DNA of 6,523 nt from the NCBI GenBank assembly GCA_027023665.1, contig JALVUY010000221.1, positions 1 to 6,523 on the forward strand, read 5' to 3'. The stretch is from Methanocaldococcaceae archaeon. Lineage in GTDB: Archaea; AGJL01; Methanococci; Methanococcales; Methanocaldococcaceae. This document shows, piece by piece, positions 1 through 6,167 of this stretch (position 1 is the first letter of the stretch; each line of letters starts with the position of its first letter). Both the position numbers and the translations under genes were made by a program. The notes beneath the pieces were generated by a model. It had not been told where the DNA came from. It worked only from the letters and a program-made list of their open reading frames with translations, and did no database searches.

Positions 1-385
1 ATATAGTTATATTTTTAAATAAACTCCAATTTTTCCAATCTTCCAAGGTAAATAAAAATCCAATAGCGTTAGACAATAAAATTAAAATAGATATTACCCC
101 TACACCTAACCCAACTATTGAGGCGGTAAATAAGTAAGAAACTGCCTTTATATCTCCAATAACTGCTTTTTTTGCTCCTAAAAAATAAGTTACTCCTATA
201 GCTAATAATGCAAATCCTCCAAATATATCTCCTACAAATAATGGGAATTCTATGTTCATATTAAGTATTGAGTTAGAAAAACCTATCAAAATTTCAATAA
301 TTCCTGAAGTTGAAAACAATGCTCCAAATATTAAAGATAATGCCAGTAATGTATTTTTAACCTCTTTAATATTTTGTAGTTCCAT
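1..385 (-). CDS. Multi-pass membrane protein, C-terminus cut by window edge
   Basis: An open frame of 128 codons runs from ATG at 385 to the window edge with no stop, so the C-terminal part is missing. An AGGTG ribosome binding site at 397-393 lies 7 bases before the ATG. The visible part is strongly hydrophobic, with three likely helices: about residues 12-36, 48-70 and 82-112. The first loop (37-47) carries Asn and Met, a short Lys-containing loop (71-80) follows helix 2, and an acidic, Trp-rich segment (EDWKNW, 115-120) follows helix 3. No catalytic or transporter signature is recognisable and I do not assign a family. It begins 58 bases after the feoB stop on the same strand, so it may be cotranscribed with feoAB and could be an accessory membrane protein of iron uptake. 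That link rests on position only. The reading frame is very likely real; the function is unknown. Confidence 0.8.
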   Translation of the reverse strand, partial: MELQNIKEVKNTLLALSLIFGALFSTSGIIEILIGFSNSILNMNIEFPLFVGDIFGGFALLAIGVTYFLGAKKAVIGDIKAVSYLFTASIVGLGVGVISILILLSNAIGFLFTLEDWKNWSLFKNITI

Positions 386-418
386 ATTTTAACACCTTTG
401 AAATTATTAGATAACTGA

Positions 419-433
419 AAAGAATCATTCTTT
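419..433. repeat. 15-bp perfect inverted repeat between feoB and the membrane gene
   Basis: AAAGAATCATTCTTT is a perfect palindrome with 7-bp arms around a central C. It starts 11 bases past the feoB stop codon (minus direction) and lies about 34 bases before the next start codon. It could be a short RNA hairpin at the feoB 3' end or a protein-binding site for the following gene. The arms are A/T-rich and chance is possible, so its function is open. Confidence 0.4.
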
Positions 434-443
434 AAGTCATAAT

Positions 444-2483
444 TCATAATAAACTTTTGCACACAACAATAATTCCTGAGCCTACTACTGTTATTATTAA
501 TGCCACAATATAAGCCAATACAAGTTCATAGATTAAAGTAAATACTGCCCACTTCCAACCGATTTCCTGTTTTATTACTGCCAATGTCGCCAAACAAGGG
601 GTATATATTAAACAGAATGCCATATATGCATAGGCAGATACTGGAGTGAATACTTTCGCTAAAATACTTACTAAATTTTCTTCTCCTACTCCATATAAGA
701 CAGCCATAGAACCTACAACTACTTCTTTTGCTATGAATCCAAATACTAATGCTGAACACGCTCTCCAATCCCAACCCATTGGACTAAATATTGGAACTAA
801 GGTTTTTCCAATAATTGCTACATAAGAGTTTTCAATAAGTTGTGGATTTTGTAATGCATCAACTCCTAAGAATCCTGAAGGACCATATACAGATAAAAAC
901 CAAACTAACATAACTCCAAATACTATAATTGTCCCTGCCTTCTTTAAAAAGTCATAAACTCTATCCCACGTGTTCATTAAAACTACATTTAAATTTGGGA
1001 GATGATAAGGAGGAAGTTCTACAATTAAAGGCATAGGAGAGGATTTAAAAATAAACTTTCTAAATAAAACTGCTAAAATTAACGCTAAACACAATCCAAG
1101 GGCATACATACTTATAACAACCAAACCCTGATACTTTTGAAACAACGCCCCTGCAAAGAAGGCATAAATTGGCAATCTTGCAGAGCAAGACATCAAAGGA
1201 TTTATTATAATGGTTAAAATTCTATCTTTCTCGTTTTCTATAGTTCTCGTAGCCATAATTGCTGGGACATTACATCCAAAACCCATAACTAATGGAATTA
1301 TTGCCTTTCCGGGCAAACCAAATTTGTTCATAATCCTATCTGCAATAAATGGAATCCTTGCCATATATCCACTTTCCTCCAATAGAGAGAGAGCAAAAAA
1401 CAAAAATGCCAATATTGGGAAAAATGTTAAAACAGCCCCAACTCCTGAAATAATTCCATCAGATAATAAGGAGGCAATAAATTTGTTTGGTATAGATGAT
1501 TTAACAATGTCTGCTAAAACTCCAAATCCATAATCAATCATCGCAGAAAATGGTGAAGATACTACAAAGGCAAATTTAAACAACATCCATAGCATTGGAA
1601 TTAACAGTAAAATTCCCACTTTTTCGTCAGTTAAAACATCGTCAAGCATCTGAGTAGTTGTTAATTTTCCTGAAGTTTTCTTTACAACTTCACTGACAAT
1701 TTTATCAATAATCTTATATCTTTCCTCAACTATTCCCAACTCTGGCTCTCCATATTTTTTAGCTAATTCTTCCATTATTTTATTTAAACCTGGGCTTAAT
1801 TCACTCCAAACTTTGCTATTTTTTATTAGTTCTTCGATATACTTATCTCTTTCAAGTAATTTTATAGCAAGATACTTTAAATTATACTTTTTAAGATTTT
1901 CATCCTTTTGCAAGATAGAGACAATTTTTTTTATGTATGGCTCTAATTTAGGATATTCAATTTTAGTAAATTTTTTATTTTTTACCTCCTCTGAAATAAC
2001 CTTTTTTAACTCTTCAATTCCCATCTTCTTTGCGGCGGATATTGGAACAACTCTAACCCCTAATAGCTTCTCTAATTTATTTATATCGATATTTATTCCA
2101 GACTTTTCTGCTAAATCCATTTTATTTAATGCTAACAATAGATTAGTACCCATTTCCATTAACTGTAAAGTTAAATATAAATTTCTTTCCAAAGAGGTGG
2201 CATCAACTATATTAACAACTAAATCTGGTTTTTCGTTTAATATGTAATCCCTTGCAACAACCTCATCAATAGAGTTGGCAGTTAAACTATAAACTCCGGG
2301 TAAATCTACAACTTTAAATTTTTCTCCATTGTATGAAAATTTCCCTTCTTTTTTTTCAACAGTTACTCCGGGCCAATTTCCTATATATACATTCTCTCCA
2401 GTTAAGGCGTTAAATAATGTAGATTTACCTACATTAGGGTTTCCAATTAAGGCAATTTCATATTTATCTTCATTATTAGGCAT
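444..2483 (-). CDS. feoB: Ferrous iron transport protein B (GTPase-coupled Fe2+ permease)
   Basis: FeoB is the membrane permease that imports Fe2+, using an N-terminal G-protein domain. The 679-residue product shows the full set of GTPase motifs: G1 GNPNVGKS (14-21), G2 Thr41 in GVTVEKKEG, G3 DLPG (60-63), G4 NKMD (120-123) and G5 SAA (149-151). A helical segment at about 170-270 matches the GDI-like domain. Membrane helices begin near 288. Both conserved Gate-type regions are present: GYMARIPF with GFGCNVPA (372-408, Cys404), and NPLMSCSARLP (428-438, Cys433). A further conserved stretch, FIAKEVVVGSMAVLY, lies at 583-597. The length is normal and no domain is missing. The ATG at 2483 is preceded by GGTGA (2494-2490, 6-base spacer). 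It starts 21 bases after the feoA stop, so the two are surely cotranscribed. No feoC-like gene is visible in the window. The assignment is secure. Confidence 0.98.
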   Translation of the reverse strand: MPNNEDKYEIALIGNPNVGKSTLFNALTGENVYIGNWPGVTVEKKEGKFSYNGEKFKVVDLPGVYSLTANSIDEVVARDYILNEKPDLVVNIVDATSLERNLYLTLQLMEMGTNLLLALNKMDLAEKSGINIDINKLEKLLGVRVVPISAAKKMGIEELKKVISEEVKNKKFTKIEYPKLEPYIKKIVSILQKDENLKKYNLKYLAIKLLERDKYIEELIKNSKVWSELSPGLNKIMEELAKKYGEPELGIVEERYKIIDKIVSEVVKKTSGKLTTTQMLDDVLTDEKVGILLLIPMLWMLFKFAFVVSSPFSAMIDYGFGVLADIVKSSIPNKFIASLLSDGIISGVGAVLTFFPILAFLFFALSLLEESGYMARIPFIADRIMNKFGLPGKAIIPLVMGFGCNVPAIMATRTIENEKDRILTIIINPLMSCSARLPIYAFFAGALFQKYQGLVVISMYALGLCLALILAVLFRKFIFKSSPMPLIVELPPYHLPNLNVVLMNTWDRVYDFLKKAGTIIVFGVMLVWFLSVYGPSGFLGVDALQNPQLIENSYVAIIGKTLVPIFSPMGWDWRACSALVFGFIAKEVVVGSMAVLYGVGEENLVSILAKVFTPVSAYAYMAFCLIYTPCLATLAVIKQEIGWKWAVFTLIYELVLAYIVALIITVVGSGIIVVCKSLL

Positions 2484-2504
2484 ACATTTTCACCATTTTT
2501 TGAA

Positions 2505-2726
2505 CTAAACTCTCTCAACAATTATTTTCATAGCCAAACCCTTTCCAATGGCTATATTACAGCCTCTCACTGAGACAATTACTGGACCATTCTGATTTCT
2601 AATAACCTTTAATTTACTCCCAATATTTAATCCCATACTACTTAATCTTTGAATGGCTCCAAATCCTGCATTAATACTCTTTACAATAACTGTTTCCCCT
2701 TCTTTAGCAAACGCTAACGGATACAT
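2505..2726 (-). CDS. feoA: Ferrous iron transport protein A (SH3-like FeoB partner)
   Basis: FeoA is a small cytoplasmic SH3-fold protein that works with FeoB in Fe2+ uptake. The 73-residue product has the typical pattern: an N-terminal PLAFAKEGETVIV strand, the INAGFGAIQRLSSMGL segment in the middle, then GSKLKVIRNQNGPVIVSVRG and a closing GKGLAMKIIVE. The family match is clear from the RLSSMGL and GPVIVSVRG blocks. I chose ATG at 2726. An in-frame GTG at 2735 would add three residues (M-V-T), but it falls inside the only purine-rich stretch available as a ribosome binding site (GTGGT, 2735-2731). That site is weak, so the start is less certain than for feoB. The gene is first in the feoAB transcription unit and diverges from the metal-dependent repressor gene, which very probably controls it. 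Confidence 0.95.
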   Translation of the reverse strand: MYPLAFAKEGETVIVKSINAGFGAIQRLSSMGLNIGSKLKVIRNQNGPVIVSVRGCNIAIGKGLAMKIIVERV

Positions 2727-2730
2727 AGTT

Positions 2731-2735
2731 ACCAC
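2731..2735 (-). promoter_or_regulatory. Weak ribosome binding site that decides the feoA start
   Basis: GTGGT lies 4 bases before the ATG at 2726. It is a poor match to the GGAGGTGAT consensus seen elsewhere in the window. Taking it as the binding site excludes the upstream in-frame GTG at 2735 as the start. FeoA is therefore called at 73 rather than 76 residues, with moderate certainty. Confidence 0.4.
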
Positions 2736-2750
2736 AACATTTATATATGA

Positions 2751-2782
2751 TTAAAATTTTTAATTATAATTAAATTTTTTAA
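2751..2782. promoter_or_regulatory. 32-bp near-perfect A/T palindrome at the feoA promoter
   Basis: Fourteen of 16 base pairs are symmetric about 2766/2767; only 2757/2776 and 2758/2775 fail. The inner 16 bp (2759-2774) is a perfect palindrome. Read on the minus strand, its centre (TTTAATTATAATTAAA) sits about 40 bases before the feoA ATG. That is where a TATA box giving a leader of roughly 14 bases should be, so it probably contains the feoA core promoter. The sequence contains only A and T, which raises the chance of accidental symmetry. Its overlap with the second inverted repeat at 2778-2793 is suggestive of an operator. Confidence 0.5.
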
Positions 2783-2793
2783 CCACGGTTAAA
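2778..2793. promoter_or_regulatory. Candidate operator, 16-bp inverted repeat between feoA and dtxR
   Basis: TTTAACC-AC-GGTTAAA has perfect 7-bp arms around a 2-bp centre, and it contains the only G/C-rich patch in this intergenic region. It lies upstream of the presumed feoA TATA region on the minus strand. On the plus strand it overlaps or abuts the likely TATA region of the repressor gene (for example TTAAATATT, 2789-2797). Binding there would block both promoters. DtxR-family repressors are known to bind palindromes in such divergent regions, but this sequence is not the bacterial DtxR box, so assigning it to this repressor is inference from position and symmetry. Confidence 0.6.
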
Positions 2794-2836
2794 TATTAAG
2801 TAATATATAGGGGTATAAATACCTTTCTGTGATACT
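2794..2836 (+). promoter_or_regulatory. Promoter and leader of the dtxR-type gene
   Basis: A TATA-like stretch TAATATATA (2801-2809) is followed by a 12-bp inverted repeat GGTAT-AA-ATACC (2812-2823) and a short ribosome binding site GTGAT (2829-2833), 3 bases before the ATG. If 2801-2809 is the TATA box, transcription would start near 2831 with almost no leader. If the box is TTAAATATT at 2789-2797, the start would be near 2819 and the leader would keep the binding site. The second option fits better, but the sequence does not settle it. Confidence 0.45.
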
Positions 2837-3217
2837 ATGTCTCAAAGTATTGAAGATTACTTAGAAAAAATATACATATTTACAAAAGAAAATAAGAGAC
2901 CTATAAAAACCACGGAATTAGCAAAGTTGTTAAATATAAAACCATCAGCAGTTACAAGTATGGCACAAAAATTAAGTAAGTTAGGTTATGTTGAGTATGA
3001 GCCATATATAGGAATAACATTAACAAAAAAAGGATTAGATCTTGCCAAAAAAGTTTTAGATAAACATCAAACTTTACAGACATTTTTAGAGAAATATTTG
3101 GGAATGGATAAAGAAATGGCATCAAAGGAGGCGTGTAAATTAGAACATGCAATGTCTGACGAAGTTTTGAAAAAATTAAAGATATTTATGGAGAAACATA
3201 AGGATTTAGTTGAATAA
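2837..3217 (+). CDS. DtxR/MntR-family metal-dependent transcriptional repressor
   Basis: A cytoplasmic DNA-binding protein that uses a divalent metal as corepressor. The 126 residues hold a winged helix (about 5-65, with recognition helix KPSAVTSMAQKLSKLGYV at 35-52) and the helical dimerisation/metal domain (70-126). There is no C-terminal SH3 domain, so it is the short two-domain form. By alignment with known members, metal ligands are Asp7 (SIEDYLEKIY), probably Glu10, His77, Cys100, Glu103 and His104 (EACKLEHAMSDE). Asp7 matches MntR Asp8, while Cys100 matches DtxR Cys102, so the site is mixed. DtxR ancillary ligands Glu83 and His98 appear as Gln81 and Ser96. Divergent pairing with feoAB points to Fe2+ as the natural signal, though Mn2+ cannot be excluded. 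It probably represses feoAB and itself. Its 3' end is 7 bases from the convergent hemC end. Family assignment is secure; metal specificity is not. Confidence 0.93.
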   Translation: MSQSIEDYLEKIYIFTKENKRPIKTTELAKLLNIKPSAVTSMAQKLSKLGYVEYEPYIGITLTKKGLDLAKKVLDKHQTLQTFLEKYLGMDKEMASKEACKLEHAMSDEVLKKLKIFMEKHKDLVE

Positions 3218-3224
3218 TAAATAA

Positions 3225-4103
3225 TTATTCTTTCAATTTTTTACCAATTTTTTTTCCTAATTCAACTGCCTTATTAATATCTTTTACTTTACATTTTATT
3301 TCTCCACAGACTTTTTTTATTTCATTGTTAATAACTACTCCTGCATCTAATTTTAATAACTCATTTTTTTCATCGTAAATTGCTAATGCACCCATCGGAA
3401 CGCTACAACCTCCACCAAATTCATTTAAAGCTGTTCTTTCACAGATTGATTCTAAGTATGTTTTTTCATGATTAATTTTTTCTAATATATTAACAATATC
3501 TTTGTCATCTTTTTTACATGCAACGGCAATTATTCCCTGTGCAGGAGCTGGGAGAATATTTAATCTTTTATATTTGAAATCACTCAAATCAATTCCCAAT
3601 CTTATTATTCCCGTCTCAGATAATACTATCGCATCATATAAACCTTCTTTTAGTTTTCTTAATCTTGTATCTACATTACCTCTAAGGAGTTTAAATTTTG
3701 CATTTGGATATAGAAACTTTAAAAAAGCTCTTCTTCTTAAACTTGAAGTTCCAATAACTATTTCACTATCTTCATCAAAATCTTTATCTTTATTCCATAT
3801 TAACAAATCATAGTAACTGTCTCTCTCTAAAACTGCTCCAATTATTAAGTTTTCATTCCACACAGTTGGAATATCCTTTAAACTATGAACAGCTATGTCT
3901 ATCTCATTGTTTAATAATGCCAAGTCCAACTCTTTAGTAAAGACACCAATACCAATATCTGAGAGTTTCTTATCTAAAACTCTATCCCCAGTAGTTTTTA
4001 TTATTTTTATTTCAACATCATAACCTATATTTTTAAGCTTTTCAGCCACTTTATTTGCCTGATATAATGCTAACTTGCTTCCTCTTGTTCCTATTCTTAT
4101 CAT
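3225..4103 (-). CDS. hemC: Porphobilinogen deaminase (hydroxymethylbilane synthase)
   Basis: HemC joins four porphobilinogen molecules into hydroxymethylbilane, the linear precursor of uroporphyrinogen III. In a methanogen this feeds siroheme, corrinoids and coenzyme F430. The 292 residues cover the usual three domains. Visible landmarks are the N-terminal RIGTRGSKLALYQAN; AVHSLKDIPT (71-80) with catalytic Asp77; GTSSLRRR (118-125) with substrate-binding Arg123 and Arg124; LRGNVDTRL (140-148); and FGGGCSVPMGA (229-239), where Cys233 carries the dipyrromethane cofactor. No key residue is missing. The start ATG (4103) follows TGTGA (4112-4108) by 4 bases. It begins 16 bases after the dph6-like stop, so it is probably the last gene of that transcript. 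No other heme or corrin gene is in the window. The nearby iron system may be coincidental, since the gene points toward the repressor and does not share its promoter. Confidence 0.97.
   Translation of the reverse strand: MIRIGTRGSKLALYQANKVAEKLKNIGYDVEIKIIKTTGDRVLDKKLSDIGIGVFTKELDLALLNNEIDIAVHSLKDIPTVWNENLIIGAVLERDSYYDLLIWNKDKDFDEDSEIVIGTSSLRRRAFLKFLYPNAKFKLLRGNVDTRLRKLKEGLYDAIVLSETGIIRLGIDLSDFKYKRLNILPAPAQGIIAVACKKDDKDIVNILEKINHEKTYLESICERTALNEFGGGCSVPMGALAIYDEKNELLKLDAGVVINNEIKKVCGEIKCKVKDINKAVELGKKIGKKLKE
3237..3255 (+). terminator. T-rich candidate terminator of the dtxR-type gene
   Basis: Downstream of the plus-strand stop, a run of six T (3237-3242) and a run of eight T (3248-3255) are separated by ACCAA. 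Archaeal RNA polymerase terminates on such U-rich tracts without a hairpin. The tract lies inside the 3' end of hemC on the opposite strand, where the same bases encode Lys-rich residues. It may therefore be partly a by-product of hemC coding. Confidence 0.45.
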
Positions 4104-4119
4104 AGTTTCACATTTCTAA

Positions 4120-4791
4120 TTATTCCTTATCAACCAATTTAGCTTTTTTTATATTGTATATTCCCCATGTTTCATGCCACTCAATCTCTGCCTCAATGAC
4201 TTCAATTCTCTTTTTAAAAACAGGAGAATCAAATACAAATGTTTCTGCCTCTCCTCCTTCAAATGCCTTATGTATCCCATACTTTTCACATATCTGTAAT
4301 AGTCTATCAATATTATCCTTTGTTATTCTCTTTCCTAACCATTCTTTGCTTAATCCATAGGCATAAACTCCAACAATTCTCACATCGAAAAGGTCACTTA
4401 CAGTTCTTAAAATCCACTCAGGATCTTTGTGCCACAATGGAGAAAAAGATTTTAATCCTAGTTCTTCACAAACTCTATCAATTCTTGATTTTTGATAGAC
4501 ACTTGCTACAGCCCCAGTAACAATTCCCTCAACATCTAACTTTTCCAATCCTTTTTTTAAATCTTCAACTTCTTTCTCCTTCTCACCCTTTGTATAAATC
4601 TTTACAAGTGGAATTCCAACAGCCTTAGAACTGAGTTCAGTTAAATGCACATTTGGTATGTGAAACATATAACTCTCTTTATTCTCACTCTCTACATTTA
4701 TAAGATACTTGACATTAAACCCTTCCTTTAATGCCCAATATAATGCGTAGTTTGAATCTTTTCCTCCTGAGTATAGAACAGCAACATCCAT
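4120..4791 (-). CDS. dph6: Diphthine-ammonia ligase family ATP-pyrophosphatase (MJ0570-like)
   Basis: This protein belongs to the PP-loop ATP-pyrophosphatase group whose eukaryotic member Dph6 amidates diphthine on elongation factor 2, the last step of diphthamide synthesis. The 223 residues show the PP-loop SGGKDS (8-13), the family block [11 protein letters not shown] (40-50), [13 protein letters not shown] (93-105), [10 protein letters not shown] (116-125) and [13 protein letters not shown] (178-190). These are the marks of the MJ0570-type archaeal proteins. Archaea modify their EF2 with diphthamide, so the same role is likely, but I infer it from family membership. The start ATG at 4791 has a strong AGGTGGT site (4803-4797) 5 bases upstream. 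It lies 42 bases after argC, across a T-rich tract, and 16 bases before hemC. It has no evident pathway link to either neighbour. Confidence 0.85.
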   Translation of the reverse strand: MDVAVLYSGGKDSNYALYWALKEGFNVKYLINVESENKESYMFHIPNVHLTELSSKAVGIPLVKIYTKGEKEKEVEDLKKGLEKLDVEGIVTGAVASVYQKSRIDRVCEELGLKSFSPLWHKDPEWILRTVSDLFDVRIVGVYAYGLSKEWLGKRITKDNIDRLLQICEKYGIHKAFEGGEAETFVFDSPVFKKRIEVIEAEIEWHETWGIYNIKKAKLVDKE

Positions 4792-4814
4792 TTATTACCA
4801 CCTAAAAACTATCT

Positions 4815-4832
4815 AAAAAATAAAAATCAAAA
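4815..4832 (-). terminator. T-rich tract after argC, possible terminator
   Basis: Just past the argC stop the minus strand reads TTTTGATTTTTATTTTTT, a pattern typical of hairpin-independent archaeal termination sites. It fills much of the largest gap (42 bases) in the five-gene minus-strand run. It may end or weaken transcription before the dph6-like gene and hemC. No clear TATA box is visible between it and the next start, so read-through or a promoter inside argC would be needed for the downstream pair. Confidence 0.45.
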
Positions 4833-4833
4833 T

Positions 4834-5859
4834 TTAAGGATGTAGTCCAACATTAAACAATCCTTCTTTTTCATCAAATCCAAACATTATATTCATATTC
4901 TGTATTGCTTGCCCACTGGCTCCTTTAACTAAGTTATCTATTGCTGAAATAATAACCAATCTGTTGTGTTCATCAATCTCAAATCCACCAATATCGCAGA
5001 AATTCGTTCCTCTAACCCAAGTTAATTTAGGAATCTCTTCTGAAAATATTCTAATAAAAATTTCATCTTTATAAAATTTCTCATAAATCTTAATTATATC
5101 TTCTCTATCTATATCCTCAACTAAAAATGTGTGTGCCGTTGTCAAAATACCCCTTGTGATTGGAGCTAAGTGAGGAGTAAATGAAACTTTAACATTTCCA
5201 AGTTTTTTTAATTCTTTTTCTATTTCTGGTGTATGCCTATGAGTTGTTATTTTATATGGGTTTATGTTTTCATTCACATTAGGGAAATGGGTAGTTTCTG
5301 TTGGATTTATTCCTGCTCCACTGACTCCAGTTTTTGAGTCAAATATAATCCTCTCCTCAATAATTTTTTCTTTTACTAATGGGGCTACTGCTAAAATACA
5401 CCCAGTAGGAAAACATCCAGGATTTGCTACTAATTGAGCCTCTTTTATTTCTTTTCTATGCAATTCAGGCAATCCATAGGCAATTTTTGCATCTACAAGA
5501 CCTTTATGCTTTATTTTGTAATACTTTTCATACAATGATATATCTTCAAATCTGTAATCACCACTTAAATCTATAACTTTAATTCCTCTCTCAATGAAAT
5601 CAGGGACTATCTCCATTGAAGCTCCGTGTGGTGTAGCTGTGAATACTAAATCTGCGTCAATTTTATCTAAATCATTAGTAAAATATAAATTTTCATACTT
5701 TTTAATACCCTTTAAATGAGGATGAACTTTAAAAACATGCTTTCCTTCTTCTTTTCTTGAAGTTATATACTTTACTTCAACCTCACAATGGTTTGACAAT
5801 AATCTTAAGAGTTCAGCTCCAGTATATCCAGTAGCTCCAATTATAGATACTTCAATCAT
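4834..5859 (-). CDS. argC: N-acetyl-gamma-glutamyl-phosphate reductase
   Basis: ArgC reduces N-acetyl-glutamyl-5-phosphate to the semialdehyde with NADPH, the third step of arginine biosynthesis, in the cytoplasm. The 341 residues begin with the nucleotide-binding loop [15 protein letters not shown] (7-21). TATPHGASM (74-82) and DLSGDYRF (97-104) follow. The catalytic cysteine Cys149 lies in [10 protein letters not shown] (144-153), the KTGVSGAG loop at 176-183, and the catalytic histidine motif HRHTPEIE at 207-214. The C-terminal dimer region includes [13 protein letters not shown]. Length and motifs are those of the standard enzyme. LysY of the LysW pathway is a close relative, but methanogens of this kind are known to make lysine through diaminopimelate, so the arginine role is preferred. 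GGTGA (5868-5864) lies 4 bases before the ATG. It starts 15 bases after the ArsR-like stop, so it is probably cotranscribed with that gene. No other arg gene is visible. Confidence 0.95.
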   Translation of the reverse strand: MIEVSIIGATGYTGAELLRLLSNHCEVEVKYITSRKEEGKHVFKVHPHLKGIKKYENLYFTNDLDKIDADLVFTATPHGASMEIVPDFIERGIKVIDLSGDYRFEDISLYEKYYKIKHKGLVDAKIAYGLPELHRKEIKEAQLVANPGCFPTGCILAVAPLVKEKIIEERIIFDSKTGVSGAGINPTETTHFPNVNENINPYKITTHRHTPEIEKELKKLGNVKVSFTPHLAPITRGILTTAHTFLVEDIDREDIIKIYEKFYKDEIFIRIFSEEIPKLTWVRGTNFCDIGGFEIDEHNRLVIISAIDNLVKGASGQAIQNMNIMFGFDEKEGLFNVGLHP

Positions 5860-5874
5860 AATTTCACCAAAAAA

Positions 5875-6159
5875 TTATTTCTCAAAGAATTCATTTATTT
5901 TATCATTGTCTATATAAAATTTAAATTTTTTTGCTCTATACATTCTCTTAGCCCTTGCATCATCTAATACTAAATAACTTTCCACTAAATCAGCCTCTTC
6001 CAGTTTTTTTAAATGAGTATATAACACTGGCCTCGATAGATTTAGAGTTTTTGCTAATTCATAGATACTCATAGGTTTTTTATTTAAAAGATAGATTATT
6101 TTAATTCTTACAGGATTTGATAATGCAGTTCCTATCTTAACAGTTTTTTCTAAATCCAT
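5875..6159 (-). CDS. ArsR-like winged-helix transcriptional regulator
   Basis: A 94-residue protein with a single winged helix-turn-helix. The opening TALSNPVRIKIIYLL (11-25) is typical of ArsR-like proteins. Helices SIYELAKTLNLS (31-42) and RPVLYTHLKKLEEADLV (43-59) form the HTH, and a basic wing (about 60-78, with ARAKRMYRAKKFKF) follows. It contains no cysteine and lacks the ELCVC-type metal site, so it is not a classical arsenic or zinc sensor and its signal is unknown. I chose ATG at 6159, preceded by GTGAT (6167-6163) 3 bases away. A TTG at 6171 could add four residues but would overlap the upstream gene and the binding site. The start lies only a few bases after the stop of the small membrane protein gene, suggesting translational coupling. 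Targets cannot be read from the sequence; its own operon is a reasonable candidate. Confidence 0.85.
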   Translation of the reverse strand: MDLEKTVKIGTALSNPVRIKIIYLLNKKPMSIYELAKTLNLSRPVLYTHLKKLEEADLVESYLVLDDARAKRMYRAKKFKFYIDNDKINEFFEK

Positions 6160-6162
6160 AAA

Positions 6163-6167
6163 ATCAC
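6163..6167 (-). promoter_or_regulatory. Ribosome binding site overlapping a stop codon (ArsR-like gene)
   Basis: GTGAT overlaps the TGA stop (6166-6164) of the upstream small membrane protein gene and sits 3 bases before the ATG at 6159. It fixes the start at ATG rather than the upstream TTG and makes coupled translation of the two genes likely. Confidence 0.55.

Noticed and set aside
1210..1533. Plus-strand open frame of 107 codons opposite feoB
   Set aside because: It lies entirely antisense to the conserved membrane domain of feoB and has no ribosome binding site or domain. It is a shadow of the real gene.
1813..2247. Plus-strand open frame of 144 codons opposite the FeoB GTPase region
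   Set aside because: It is Ser/Phe/Ile-rich, as expected from the complement of Lys/Glu/Asn-rich codons. It is antisense to G3, G4 and GDI regions of feoB, with no supporting signal.
2736..2740. ATG at 2740 as an upstream start for feoA
   Set aside because: It is followed in frame by a stop after two codons (ATG TTG TGG TAA), so it cannot encode FeoA. A functional mini-ORF is unsupported.
3502..3813. Plus-strand open frame opposite hemC
   Set aside because: It is fully contained antisense to hemC active-site motifs, with no ribosome binding site; a shadow.
4154..4520. Two overlapping plus-strand open frames opposite the dph6-like gene
   Set aside because: Both are antisense to conserved family motifs, they overlap each other in different frames, and neither has initiation signals.
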